Source: CAZWSX01 sp964636985 (GTDB lineage: Bacteria; Planctomycetota; Planctomycetia; Pirellulales; Pirellulaceae). From it: a DNA stretch of 13,300 nucleotides. Position 1 is the first letter of the stretch. Each line of letters starts with the position of its first letter. The notes below the pieces were generated by a model, which did no database searches, was not told the DNA's origin, and saw nothing but the letters and a program-made list of their open reading frames with translations. Of this stretch, positions 6,985 to 13,300 are shown piece after piece. A program made the translations under genes and the position numbers. The DNA lies in assembly GCA_964636985.1 (NCBI GenBank), contig CAZWSX010000066.1, positions 1 through 13,300 of the forward strand. Direction: 5' to 3'.

Positions 6985-7698
6985 CTAGTCCTTTGGACAC
7001 AAGTTCGGAGTCGTGTCGTCGCCTTCTGCGGTTTGGTCGGCGAGGATTAGGCTTTGGTCGTTTCTTACTCGCCCTGCGGGGATGGAGGGGTCCGATTCGC
7101 GGAGGCGATGGAGGGGGGCGGCCTTATCGGGGCCGGTGACTAGCCAGAGAATTTGCCGCGAACGGTTGAGGATGGGGTACGTCAGCGTCATCCGTTGGCG
7201 TCCCTGGTAGACGCCGGTCAAGGCGACGTCGGCATCGGTCACGCTGAGGACTGGATCGCCCGGAACGAGCGATGCCGTGTGGCCATCGGGGCCGAGTCCC
7301 AGGTGGATCAGGTCGAGCACGGGCGGAGTGCCGGCTAACGCCTCTAGTGCTTGTGCGTATTGTTTAGCTGCTTGCTGGAGATCGGACGCTTCTACAGGCA
7401 TGGCGTGCACCCGTCCGTCGAGACGAACGCGCGTCAGCAAACTTTCCTGCAGATGGGTAAGGTTTCTGTCGGCGTGTCCGGCGGGGGCGATGCGCTCGTC
7501 GACTTGAAAGAGATGCACGTTGCTCCACGGCACGTCTTCGGCGGCCAGGGCCCGCAACATGATCCAGGGTGTTTTTCCGCCGCTCACGGCAAACACGAAC
7601 CGCCCTCGGTCGCTGACGGCGGCCCGCGCTTGCGCTGCGATGAACGCGGCACCAGCCCGGGCGACTGCGTCGGCATCGTCAAAGACTTCGATATTCAT
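6985..7698 (-). CDS. pgl: 6-phosphogluconolactonase
   Basis: This enzyme hydrolyses 6-phospho-glucono-1,5-lactone to 6-phosphogluconate, the second step of the oxidative pentose phosphate pathway, in the cytoplasm. The 237-residue protein belongs to the short DevB/SOL-type family, not the beta-propeller type. Signatures are FAVSGGKTP around 36-44, FQVDERIAP at 64-72 and LGLGPDGHTASL at 133-144, plus the C-terminal AGRVRNDQ at 208-215. I chose ATG 7696-7698 because GAGG lies 6 nt upstream; an in-frame GTG 12 bp further up (7708-7710) has no ribosome-binding site. It follows pgi by 132 bp on the same strand. The glucose-6-phosphate dehydrogenase that makes its substrate is not in the window. 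It is followed, after 228 bp, by the jet operon. Confidence 0.93.
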   Translation of the reverse strand: MNIEVFDDADAVARAGAAFIAAQARAAVSDRGRFVFAVSGGKTPWIMLRALAAEDVPWSNVHLFQVDERIAPAGHADRNLTHLQESLLTRVRLDGRVHAMPVEASDLQQAAKQYAQALEALAGTPPVLDLIHLGLGPDGHTASLVPGDPVLSVTDADVALTGVYQGRQRMTLTYPILNRSRQILWLVTGPDKAAPLHRLRESDPSIPAGRVRNDQSLILADQTAEGDDTTPNLCPKD

Positions 7699-7830
7699 GA
7701 GGAACCTCACTTGTTGGTGACGACCGGGTTGCTCCAGCCGCCATCACATGCTGGTTCACATCGCCGGGTTCGGGATGGTGGCATCAGATTGGATAGCGCT
7801 CATGGGGTGTCTCTTTTACGGCTCTCTGTT

Positions 7831-9471
7831 TCATTTCGCCTCGCGAAACTTGCGGTATCGCCGGATCAAATGGTTGGTGGAGGCGTCGTGCTGGAGCAAG
7901 GGTTCTGTTTTGTTTTCGAGTTCGGGAACAATCCGCTGGGCCAGCACCTTGCCGAGTTCGACGCCCCATTGGTCGAACGAGTCGATGTTCCAAATCACGC
8001 CTTGAACAAAGACCAAGTGCTCGTAAAGGGCAATCAGCGTGCCGAGTACTCCGGGCGTAAGTTTCTGGGCCAAGATTGTGTTCGAGGGGCGGTTCCCCGG
8101 GAACGTGCGGTGCGGCACGAGCCAGTCGGGCGTTCCTTCCGCCTTCACCTGCTCGGCCGTTTTGCCGAAGGCGAGGGCTTCGCTCTGGGCAAAGACGTTG
8201 GCCATCAGCATGTCGTGATGCCGGCCCAGTGGATTGAGCGACTGGCCAAACGCAATGAAATCGCAGGGGATGAGGTGCGTCCCTTGGTGGATCAACTGAT
8301 AGAACGAGTGTTGGCCGTTTGTGCCCGGCTCGCCCCAGTAAACGGGGCTCGTATCGTAGTTGACACGCTTCCCATCGACAGTGACCTGTTTGCCGTTGCT
8401 CTCCATGGTGAGTTGCTGGAGAAAGGCGGGAAAACGCTTGAGATACTGGTCGTACGGCAAGACCGCGACCGTCGATGCACCGAAGAAGTCGCTGTACCAA
8501 ACGCCGAGCAGTCCCATCAGCACGGGCAAATTGCGATTCAGCGGCGTCTTGCGAAAGTGCTCATCCATCTGATGGAATCCATCGAGCATCGCGCGAAAGT
8601 TCTCGGGCCCGACCGCCAGCATCGTCGAGAGCCCGATTGCCGAGTCCATCGAGTATCGCCCGCCAACCCAGTCCCAGAAGCCGAACATGTTGGCTGTATC
8701 GATGCCGAACTCGGAGACTTTAGCCGCGTTGGTCGAGACTGCGACGAAATGCTTGGCGACTGCCTTGGCATCGCCCCCTAGTCCCTTGAGCGCCCAATCG
8801 CGCGCGCTCTGGGCGTTGGTCATCGTCTCGAGCGTCGTGAAGGTTTTGGAAGAGATGATGAAAAGCGTTTCGGCCGGATCGAGATCTCGAGTCGCCTCGA
8901 CAAAGTCGGTGGCATCGACGTTGGAGACGAAACGACAGGTCAGGGCGCGATCGCTGTAGTGTTTGAGTGCCTCGTAGGCCATGACCGGGCCAAGATCGGA
9001 ACCTCCGATGCCGATGTTGACGATGTTGCGAATCCGTTTGCCCGTGTGACCTTTCCAATCGCCGCTGCGAACGCGGTTGCAAAAGCTGGTCATCTTGTCG
9101 AGGACGGCATGGACCTGTGGCACCACATTTTCGCCATCGACGACGATGCTGGCTCCCGCCGGCGCCCGGAGAGCTGTGTGAAGTACGGCGCGGTTTTCCG
9201 TGAGATTGATTTTGTCGCCGCGGAACATCGCTTCGATGTGCGCAGGCAGGCCCACTTCTTCGGCCAATTGCACGAGGAGCTTGACTGTTTCGTCGGTGAT
9301 GCGATTCTTCGAGTAATCGAGGTAGAGGCCGACCGCATCGAGCGTGAGCTGCTCGCCGCGGTGCGAGTCGTCGGCGAAGAGTTGCCGAAGGTGCACATCC
9401 TGGATTTGGGAATAGTGCTTTTCGAGCGCTTTCCATGCGGGGCGTTCGGTAAGCGATTGGTTTGCGGTCAT
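7831..9471 (-). CDS. pgi: Glucose-6-phosphate isomerase
   Basis: This enzyme interconverts glucose-6-phosphate and fructose-6-phosphate, joining glycogen-derived sugar phosphate to glycolysis and gluconeogenesis. Its 546 residues match the long bacterial/eukaryotic PGI type. Visible motifs are the phosphate-binding GIGGSDLGP at 154-162, SSKTFTT at 207-213, the signature DWVGGRYSMDSAIGL at 267-281, the block around TMESNGK with the catalytic base Glu357, NGQHSFYQL with His388, and FDQWGVELGK with the ring-opening Lys508. All catalytic residues are therefore kept. ATG 9469-9471 has AGAGGA 7 nt upstream (9479-9484). It lies 219 bp after pgm and 132 bp before pgl, so it may have its own promoter, though none is clear. 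The enzyme is expected to be a cytoplasmic dimer. Confidence 0.97.
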   Translation of the reverse strand: MTANQSLTERPAWKALEKHYSQIQDVHLRQLFADDSHRGEQLTLDAVGLYLDYSKNRITDETVKLLVQLAEEVGLPAHIEAMFRGDKINLTENRAVLHTALRAPAGASIVVDGENVVPQVHAVLDKMTSFCNRVRSGDWKGHTGKRIRNIVNIGIGGSDLGPVMAYEALKHYSDRALTCRFVSNVDATDFVEATRDLDPAETLFIISSKTFTTLETMTNAQSARDWALKGLGGDAKAVAKHFVAVSTNAAKVSEFGIDTANMFGFWDWVGGRYSMDSAIGLSTMLAVGPENFRAMLDGFHQMDEHFRKTPLNRNLPVLMGLLGVWYSDFFGASTVAVLPYDQYLKRFPAFLQQLTMESNGKQVTVDGKRVNYDTSPVYWGEPGTNGQHSFYQLIHQGTHLIPCDFIAFGQSLNPLGRHHDMLMANVFAQSEALAFGKTAEQVKAEGTPDWLVPHRTFPGNRPSNTILAQKLTPGVLGTLIALYEHLVFVQGVIWNIDSFDQWGVELGKVLAQRIVPELENKTEPLLQHDASTNHLIRRYRKFREAK

Positions 9472-9478
9472 CGTATGT

Positions 9479-9484
9479 TCCTCT
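9479..9484 (-). promoter_or_regulatory. Shine-Dalgarno of pgi
   Basis: The minus strand reads AGAGGA with 7 nt to ATG 9469-9471. It supports the chosen start. Confidence 0.5.
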
Positions 9485-9690
9485 TTCCTTATGCCGTACG
9501 TTGCGACGGTGCTTTTACCGCCAGCGACGGTTCGCCGCGCGAATTTTGTCAGACACGAAATCTACCTGGAAATGCCTTTGGATTGTGGCCTGGTCGCCCG
9601 CAGAGCGGCAGGTCTTTTCAGCTTCTTCATGTTTTGGCTGAGACGCCGTGCGATGGGTGTGAGTGGCGTGGGGGGAAGCTCGCTTGAGAG
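9485..9690. other. pgm-pgi spacer
   Basis: About 206 bp between the pgi ribosome-binding site and the pgm stop. Apart from the short repeat in the pgi leader I see no convincing promoter, terminator or gene. A 22-codon basic frame (9562-9630, minus) lacks a ribosome-binding site and is not called. Confidence 0.4.
9503..9531. repeat. Short direct repeat in the pgi leader
   Basis: GCGACGGT occurs at 9503-9510 and again at 9524-9531, spaced 21 bp start to start, which is two helical turns. Between and overlapping them, 9505-9522 can form a 6-bp hairpin (one G-U pair) on the minus-strand RNA. It lies just upstream of the pgi ribosome-binding site. Function is unknown and chance is possible. Confidence 0.25.
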
Positions 9691-11343
9691 TTAACTTTTG
9701 TTGGCACTCAGCGCGCTATCAACAATCTGGCGCGCCTCGTTTACGAGGGCATCCAGATGTGCCTGACCACGAAAGCTTTCCGCATAAATCTTGTAGACGT
9801 CCTCGGTTCCAGAGGGCCGGGCAGCAAACCATCCACTAGCCGTGGCGACTTTTAAGCCGCCAATCGGAGCGTTATTGCCTGGGGCAGTGGTTAGCTTGGC
9901 AGTAATCGGTTCGCCAGCCATCTCGGAGGCGTGAACCGCATCGGCTGATAGTTTCCGTAGTCGTGCCTTCTGCTCGGGTGTGGCTGGCGCGTCGATTCGG
10001 GTGTAGCAGGGCGCGCCGAATTCAGCCGTTAGTTCGCGGTAATGTTCGCCTGGATCTTTCTTGGTGCGAGCCGTGATTTCGGCGGCCAGCAGATTCATGA
10101 TGGGGCCGTCCTTATCGGTGGACCACGCTTCCCCGTTTTGCCGCAGGAAGCTTGCGCCGGCACTTTCCTCGCCGCCAAAGCAGCAAGAGCCATCGAACAG
10201 GCCTGGCGTGAACCACTTAAATCCGACCGGCACTTCCAGCAACCGCCGGCCTAGCTTGTTGACGACGCGGTCGATCAAGCTGCTGCTCACAAGCGTTTTG
10301 CCGACGGCGGACGCAACCGGCCAGTGGGGGCGATGCGTGAGTAGATAGCCGATGGCGACAGCCAAATAGTGATTGGGGTTCAATAGTCCGGCCGACGGCG
10401 TGACAATGCCGTGGCGGTCGGCGTCGGGATCGTTGGCAAACGCGACGTCGAATCGATCTTTGAGTTCCACAAGGCGGGCCATCGCCCAGGGACTGGAGCA
10501 ATCCATCCGGATCTGGCCGTCGTGATCCACCGTCATGAAGCTGAACGTTGGATCGACATCCTTGTTTACGACTTCGATGTTGAGTCCATAGACTTCGTTA
10601 ATCACCGCCCAGTAATGCACGGCCGCGCCGCCGAGCGGGTCCACGCCGAGTTTAAGCCCAGCGCTGCGGATCGCTTCCATATCGACGACGTTTCGCAAAT
10701 CGTTGACGTACGGGAGGGCGAGATCCTCTTGGTGTGTCGTCGCCGCATTCATCGCTTGGGCGAGCGGCGAGCGCTTAACGCCAACATTCTTCGCCTTCAG
10801 CAGTTCGTTCGCTCGATTCCCCATCCAGGTCGTCACGTCGGTGTCGGCCGGCCCGCCGTTGGGCGGGTTGTACTTAATGCCGCCATCGTCGGGTGGATTG
10901 TGCGAAGGTGTGATGATGATCCCGTCCGCCAGATGCTCCTTGCGGTTGCGGTTATAGACGAGAATGGCCCGCGAAATGACCGGAGTCGGCGTGAAGCCGT
11001 CGTCGCGCTGGATGATTGTCTCGACGCCGTTGGCCGCCAGCACCTCCAGCGCCGAGTGTTGAGCCCAACCGGACAGAGCGTGGGTATCTTTGCCCATGTA
11101 GAGCGGGCCATCGATGCCGTTGGCCTTCCGGTAGTCGCAGATGGCCTGCGTGATTGCCGCCACGTGTGCATCGGTGAACGTTCGCCGCAGCGATGAGCCG
11201 CGATGACCGCTGGTTCCGAAGCTGACCTGCTGCGTGGAGTCGCTCATGTCGGGGAAGTTCGCGAAGTACTCGCGCTCTAGCCTGGTCACGTCGACCAGCA
11301 GTTCTCGTGGCGCGGGTTTACCAGCAAGTGGCGAGATCGCCAT
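9691..11343 (-). CDS. pgm: Phosphoglucomutase (alpha-D-glucose phosphate-specific)
   Basis: This enzyme converts glucose-1-phosphate, the product of glycogen phosphorylase, into glucose-6-phosphate, and runs in reverse for glycogen synthesis. The 550-residue protein matches the E. coli Pgm type within the alpha-D-phosphohexomutase superfamily. Motifs in order: FGTSGHRGSS at 42-51; the active-site loop TPSHNP with the phosphoserine Ser147; GGIKYNPPNGGPAD at 154-167; the Mg-binding NDPDADR with Asp305, Asp307 and Asp309; the sugar-binding GGEESAG at 390-396; and the phosphate-binding RPSGTEDVYKIY at 509-520. The catalytic set is intact. ATG 11341-11343 has AAGGA 6 nt upstream (11350-11354). It starts 48 bp after the glgP stop, so the two are likely co-transcribed, which fits their consecutive reactions. 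Confidence 0.97.
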   Translation of the reverse strand: MAISPLAGKPAPRELLVDVTRLEREYFANFPDMSDSTQQVSFGTSGHRGSSLRRTFTDAHVAAITQAICDYRKANGIDGPLYMGKDTHALSGWAQHSALEVLAANGVETIIQRDDGFTPTPVISRAILVYNRNRKEHLADGIIITPSHNPPDDGGIKYNPPNGGPADTDVTTWMGNRANELLKAKNVGVKRSPLAQAMNAATTHQEDLALPYVNDLRNVVDMEAIRSAGLKLGVDPLGGAAVHYWAVINEVYGLNIEVVNKDVDPTFSFMTVDHDGQIRMDCSSPWAMARLVELKDRFDVAFANDPDADRHGIVTPSAGLLNPNHYLAVAIGYLLTHRPHWPVASAVGKTLVSSSLIDRVVNKLGRRLLEVPVGFKWFTPGLFDGSCCFGGEESAGASFLRQNGEAWSTDKDGPIMNLLAAEITARTKKDPGEHYRELTAEFGAPCYTRIDAPATPEQKARLRKLSADAVHASEMAGEPITAKLTTAPGNNAPIGGLKVATASGWFAARPSGTEDVYKIYAESFRGQAHLDALVNEARQIVDSALSANKS

Positions 11344-11349
11344 CGGCTT

Positions 11350-11354
11350 TCCTT
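11350..11354 (-). promoter_or_regulatory. Shine-Dalgarno of pgm
   Basis: The minus strand reads AAGGA with 6 nt to the ATG, within a purine-rich leader (GAGGAAGGAAAG). It lies in the 48-bp glgP-pgm gap. Confidence 0.5.
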
Positions 11355-11391
11355 CCTCTTTCGATGTTTCACGAACTACAGGTTTGACTCT

Positions 11392-13300
11392 TTACGAAAC
11401 GGGGCATGGTTCGATGTTCCAAATGCCGGAAGCGTACTCGGCGATCGTTCGGTCGCTGGAGAACTTTCCTGAACTTGCCACGTTGAGGATCGCTTTCGTC
11501 GCCCACGCATCCGGCTCTTCGTAAAGAGCACACAGCCGCCGATCTGCCTCTAAGTAAGAGGTCAGATCTGCTAGATGCATGTAGTGGTCGCCATTCGTCA
11601 GCAGAGAATCGCGCAACGGCGTGAAGGCGCTTGGGTCGCCGCAATGGCCTGAGAAAATGAGGTCGATCGCGGCCCGCGTTTCCGGCTCGTTGTCGTAGTG
11701 CCAGTGCGGGTTGTACCAGCTTTGGCTCTCGGCAACCTGCTGGGCTGTCAGACCGAATAAGAAAAAGTTTTGCTCACCGGCTTCTTCGGCCATCTCGATC
11801 GTCGCGCCATCGCGCGTGCCGATGGTCAGCGCGCCATTCATCATGAACTTCATGTTACTGGTGCCGCTCGCTTCGTAACCAGCTGTCGAGATCTGATTGG
11901 AGACGTCGCTAGCGGGAATTAGTCGCTCGGCGAGAGTTACCTCGTACTCAGGCAAGAATAACACCTTGATCCGCCCTTTGACGAGCGGGTCGTTGTCGAT
12001 GGCACGGGCCAGATCGTTGATGAACTTGATGATGACTTTGGCAAGGCGGTAGGCCGGTGCGGCTTTGCCCGCGAAAAAGAAAGTGCGGGGTGACATTTCC
12101 TGATTCGGATTCTGCCGCAATCGGTTGTAGAGGACGACGATTCGCAAGGCATTGAGCAGTTGCCGCTTGTATTCGTGGATGCGCTTGACCTGGCAGTCGA
12201 AGATGCTGTCGGCGTCCACTATTTCGCCGGACGTCGTATGGAGCCACTGCGCGAAGCGGGTCTTTGCCGCTCGTTTGGCTTTCTTGAAGGCGTCGCGGAA
12301 GCCCGTGTCGTTGGCAAGCGGCTTCAGCTTGCTCAGTTGAGTTAGGTCGGTGATCCAGCTGTCGCCGATGGCGTTGGTGATCGCCGTTGCCAGGTCCGGA
12401 TTGGCGAGGCGCAGCCAGCGTCGCGGGGTGACACCATTTGTTTTGTTGCTGAAGCGCTCGGGGAACATCTCGGCCAAGTCCTTGACGGTGGTCGTGCGCA
12501 GCAGTTTCGAGTGGATTTCGGCGACGCCATTGGTGCTGTGCGATCCCACAATGGCTAAGTTCGCCATCCGGACGTGCTTGGCGGGGCCTTCCTCAACGAG
12601 GCTGACTCGCGCCACCCGGTCCTCTTGGTTGGGAAAGCGAACGCGAACGGATTCGAGCAGGCGGCGGTTGATCTCATAGACGATTTCCAACTGCCGAGGC
12701 AACAGCGCCTCGAACCAAGCGACCGGCCATTTCTCCAAGGCCTCGGGCAGCAACGTGTGGTTCGTGTATGCCAGGGTCCGATGCGTTATGTCCCACGCTT
12801 CGTCCCATCCCAGGTGAGCGTCGTCCAATAGAATGCGCATCAACTCCGGTACCGCCAGACTGGGGTGCGTGTCGTTGAGCTGAATGGCGACGTGTTCAGG
12901 AAGCGAGTTCCAATCGGTATTGTTCTGGCGGAATCGCCGAACGAGATCGGCCAGCGAACAGGCGACCAGAAAATACTCCTGGATGAAGCGCAAGCCCTGT
13001 CCTTGCATCGTGTGGTCATCCGGATAGAGCACTCGCGTGATCGATTCCGCTGCGAGTTGTTCGGCCAGCGCGCCGACGAAATCGCCACCGCTGAAGCGTT
13101 GAAAGTCGAAATAATCCGGCGTCGCAGCGGCCCACAGCCGCAGCGTGTTGACAGTGTTTCCGCCATAACCAACGACGGGCCGATCAAAAGGAATCCCGAT
13201 CAAGCTGGACGTGTTGCCAAGAACGATGCGCAAGGCGCCGCCGCGCATCTCAAAGGAGCAACCCAATTTGATTTCGACCTTCTCGTCAGGACGAACGACT
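11392..13300 (-). CDS. glgP: Glycogen/alpha-glucan phosphorylase, 5' end beyond the window
   Basis: This enzyme releases glucose-1-phosphate from the non-reducing ends of glycogen or maltodextrin using pyridoxal phosphate (GT35 family). The C-terminal 635 or so residues are present; the frame stays open to the window edge, where it reads RPDEKVEIK then LGCSFEMRGG. The TTG at 13264-13266 is therefore an internal Leu codon, not a start. Full-length members have roughly 800-850 residues, so about 200 N-terminal residues lie outside. Motifs: QLNDTHPS (active-site region, near 12860-12885), KRIHEYKRQLLN (near 12148-12185), and the signature EASGTSNMKFMMN, whose PLP-binding Lys is encoded at 11848-11850. 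The stop is TAA 11392-11394. pgm follows 48 bp later and uses its product. The exact glucan preferred cannot be told from sequence. Confidence 0.96.
   Translation of the reverse strand, partial: VVRPDEKVEIKLGCSFEMRGGALRIVLGNTSSLIGIPFDRPVVGYGGNTVNTLRLWAAATPDYFDFQRFSGGDFVGALAEQLAAESITRVLYPDDHTMQGQGLRFIQEYFLVACSLADLVRRFRQNNTDWNSLPEHVAIQLNDTHPSLAVPELMRILLDDAHLGWDEAWDITHRTLAYTNHTLLPEALEKWPVAWFEALLPRQLEIVYEINRRLLESVRVRFPNQEDRVARVSLVEEGPAKHVRMANLAIVGSHSTNGVAEIHSKLLRTTTVKDLAEMFPERFSNKTNGVTPRRWLRLANPDLATAITNAIGDSWITDLTQLSKLKPLANDTGFRDAFKKAKRAAKTRFAQWLHTTSGEIVDADSIFDCQVKRIHEYKRQLLNALRIVVLYNRLRQNPNQEMSPRTFFFAGKAAPAYRLAKVIIKFINDLARAIDNDPLVKGRIKVLFLPEYEVTLAERLIPASDVSNQISTAGYEASGTSNMKFMMNGALTIGTRDGATIEMAEEAGEQNFFLFGLTAQQVAESQSWYNPHWHYDNEPETRAAIDLIFSGHCGDPSAFTPLRDSLLTNGDHYMHLADLTSYLEADRRLCALYEEPDAWATKAILNVASSGKFSSDRTIAEYASGIWNIEPCPVS

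Noticed and set aside
7699..7710. GTG start for pgl at 7708-7710
   Set aside because: No ribosome-binding site upstream, while the ATG at 7696-7698 has GAGG at good spacing.
7764..7778. 5S rRNA-like string (CCATCCCGAACCCGG, minus strand) in the pgi-pgl spacer
   Set aside because: It resembles the 5S loop region, but the following GAAGUUAAGC element and pairing arms of 5S rRNA are missing, and the spacer is too short.
7756..7803. 15-codon frame (minus) between pgi and pgl
   Set aside because: Weak or no ribosome-binding site and very short; no reason to prefer it over chance.
7351..8781. 476-codon open frame on the plus strand
   Set aside because: It runs antisense across pgl, the spacer and pgi. 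Its product has no recognisable motif and it has no good ribosome-binding site; pgi and pgl have full catalytic motifs. It is a codon-bias shadow.
9562..9630. 22-codon basic peptide frame (minus, starting MKKLKRP)
   Set aside because: No Shine-Dalgarno in front of its ATG; basic residues alone are not evidence of a gene.
10411..11196. 261-codon open frame on the plus strand
   Set aside because: Antisense to pgm, whose catalytic motifs are all present on the minus strand.
13264..13266. TTG as the start of glycogen phosphorylase
   Set aside because: The frame continues upstream with family-like sequence (RPDEKVEIK) to the window edge, so this is an internal Leu codon.

Overview
The window comes from a bacterium. 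All gene-scale features lie on the minus strand, so transcription runs from high to low coordinates. Gene style, the mostly single-gene-with-spacer layout and moderate-to-high GC suggest a planctomycete (Pirellulales-like), but this is an inference with no rRNA or taxonomic marker to anchor it. No phage genes, transposases, tRNAs, rRNAs or CRISPR repeats were seen.

Right part (about 6985-13300): four carbohydrate genes. In transcription order they are glycogen phosphorylase (glgP, 5' end outside the window), alpha-D-phosphoglucomutase (pgm), glucose-6-phosphate isomerase (pgi) and 6-phosphogluconolactonase (pgl). Together they take stored glycogen to glucose-1-phosphate, to glucose-6-phosphate, then to fructose-6-phosphate (glycolysis) or, through a glucose-6-phosphate dehydrogenase not present here, into the pentose phosphate pathway. 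glgP and pgm are 48 bp apart; the other gaps are 130-230 bp, so not all need share one transcript.

Left part (105-6756): a complete, apparently intact type I Wadjet anti-plasmid system in canonical order jetA-jetB-jetC-jetD. JetA is a MukF-like kleisin, JetB a MukE-like winged-helix protein, JetC a MukB/SMC-like ATPase and JetD a Toprim-type nuclease. The genes are tightly packed (11-nt overlap, 19-nt gap, 4-nt ATGA overlap), so they are one operon. JetABC extrudes DNA loops and, on small circular DNA, triggers JetD to cut.

Junction (6757-6984): the 228 bp between pgl and jetA is AT-richer than its surroundings. It holds a 29-codon ORF with a full AAGGAGGT ribosome-binding site, nested inverted repeats and a TATACT -10-like hexamer. 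This is the least explained stretch in the window and could be the control region of the defence operon or the scar of a lost gene. Hand counts of sampled lines give lower GC in the jet genes (mostly 45-57%) than in the sugar genes (60-65%), consistent with acquisition of the jet operon by transfer.
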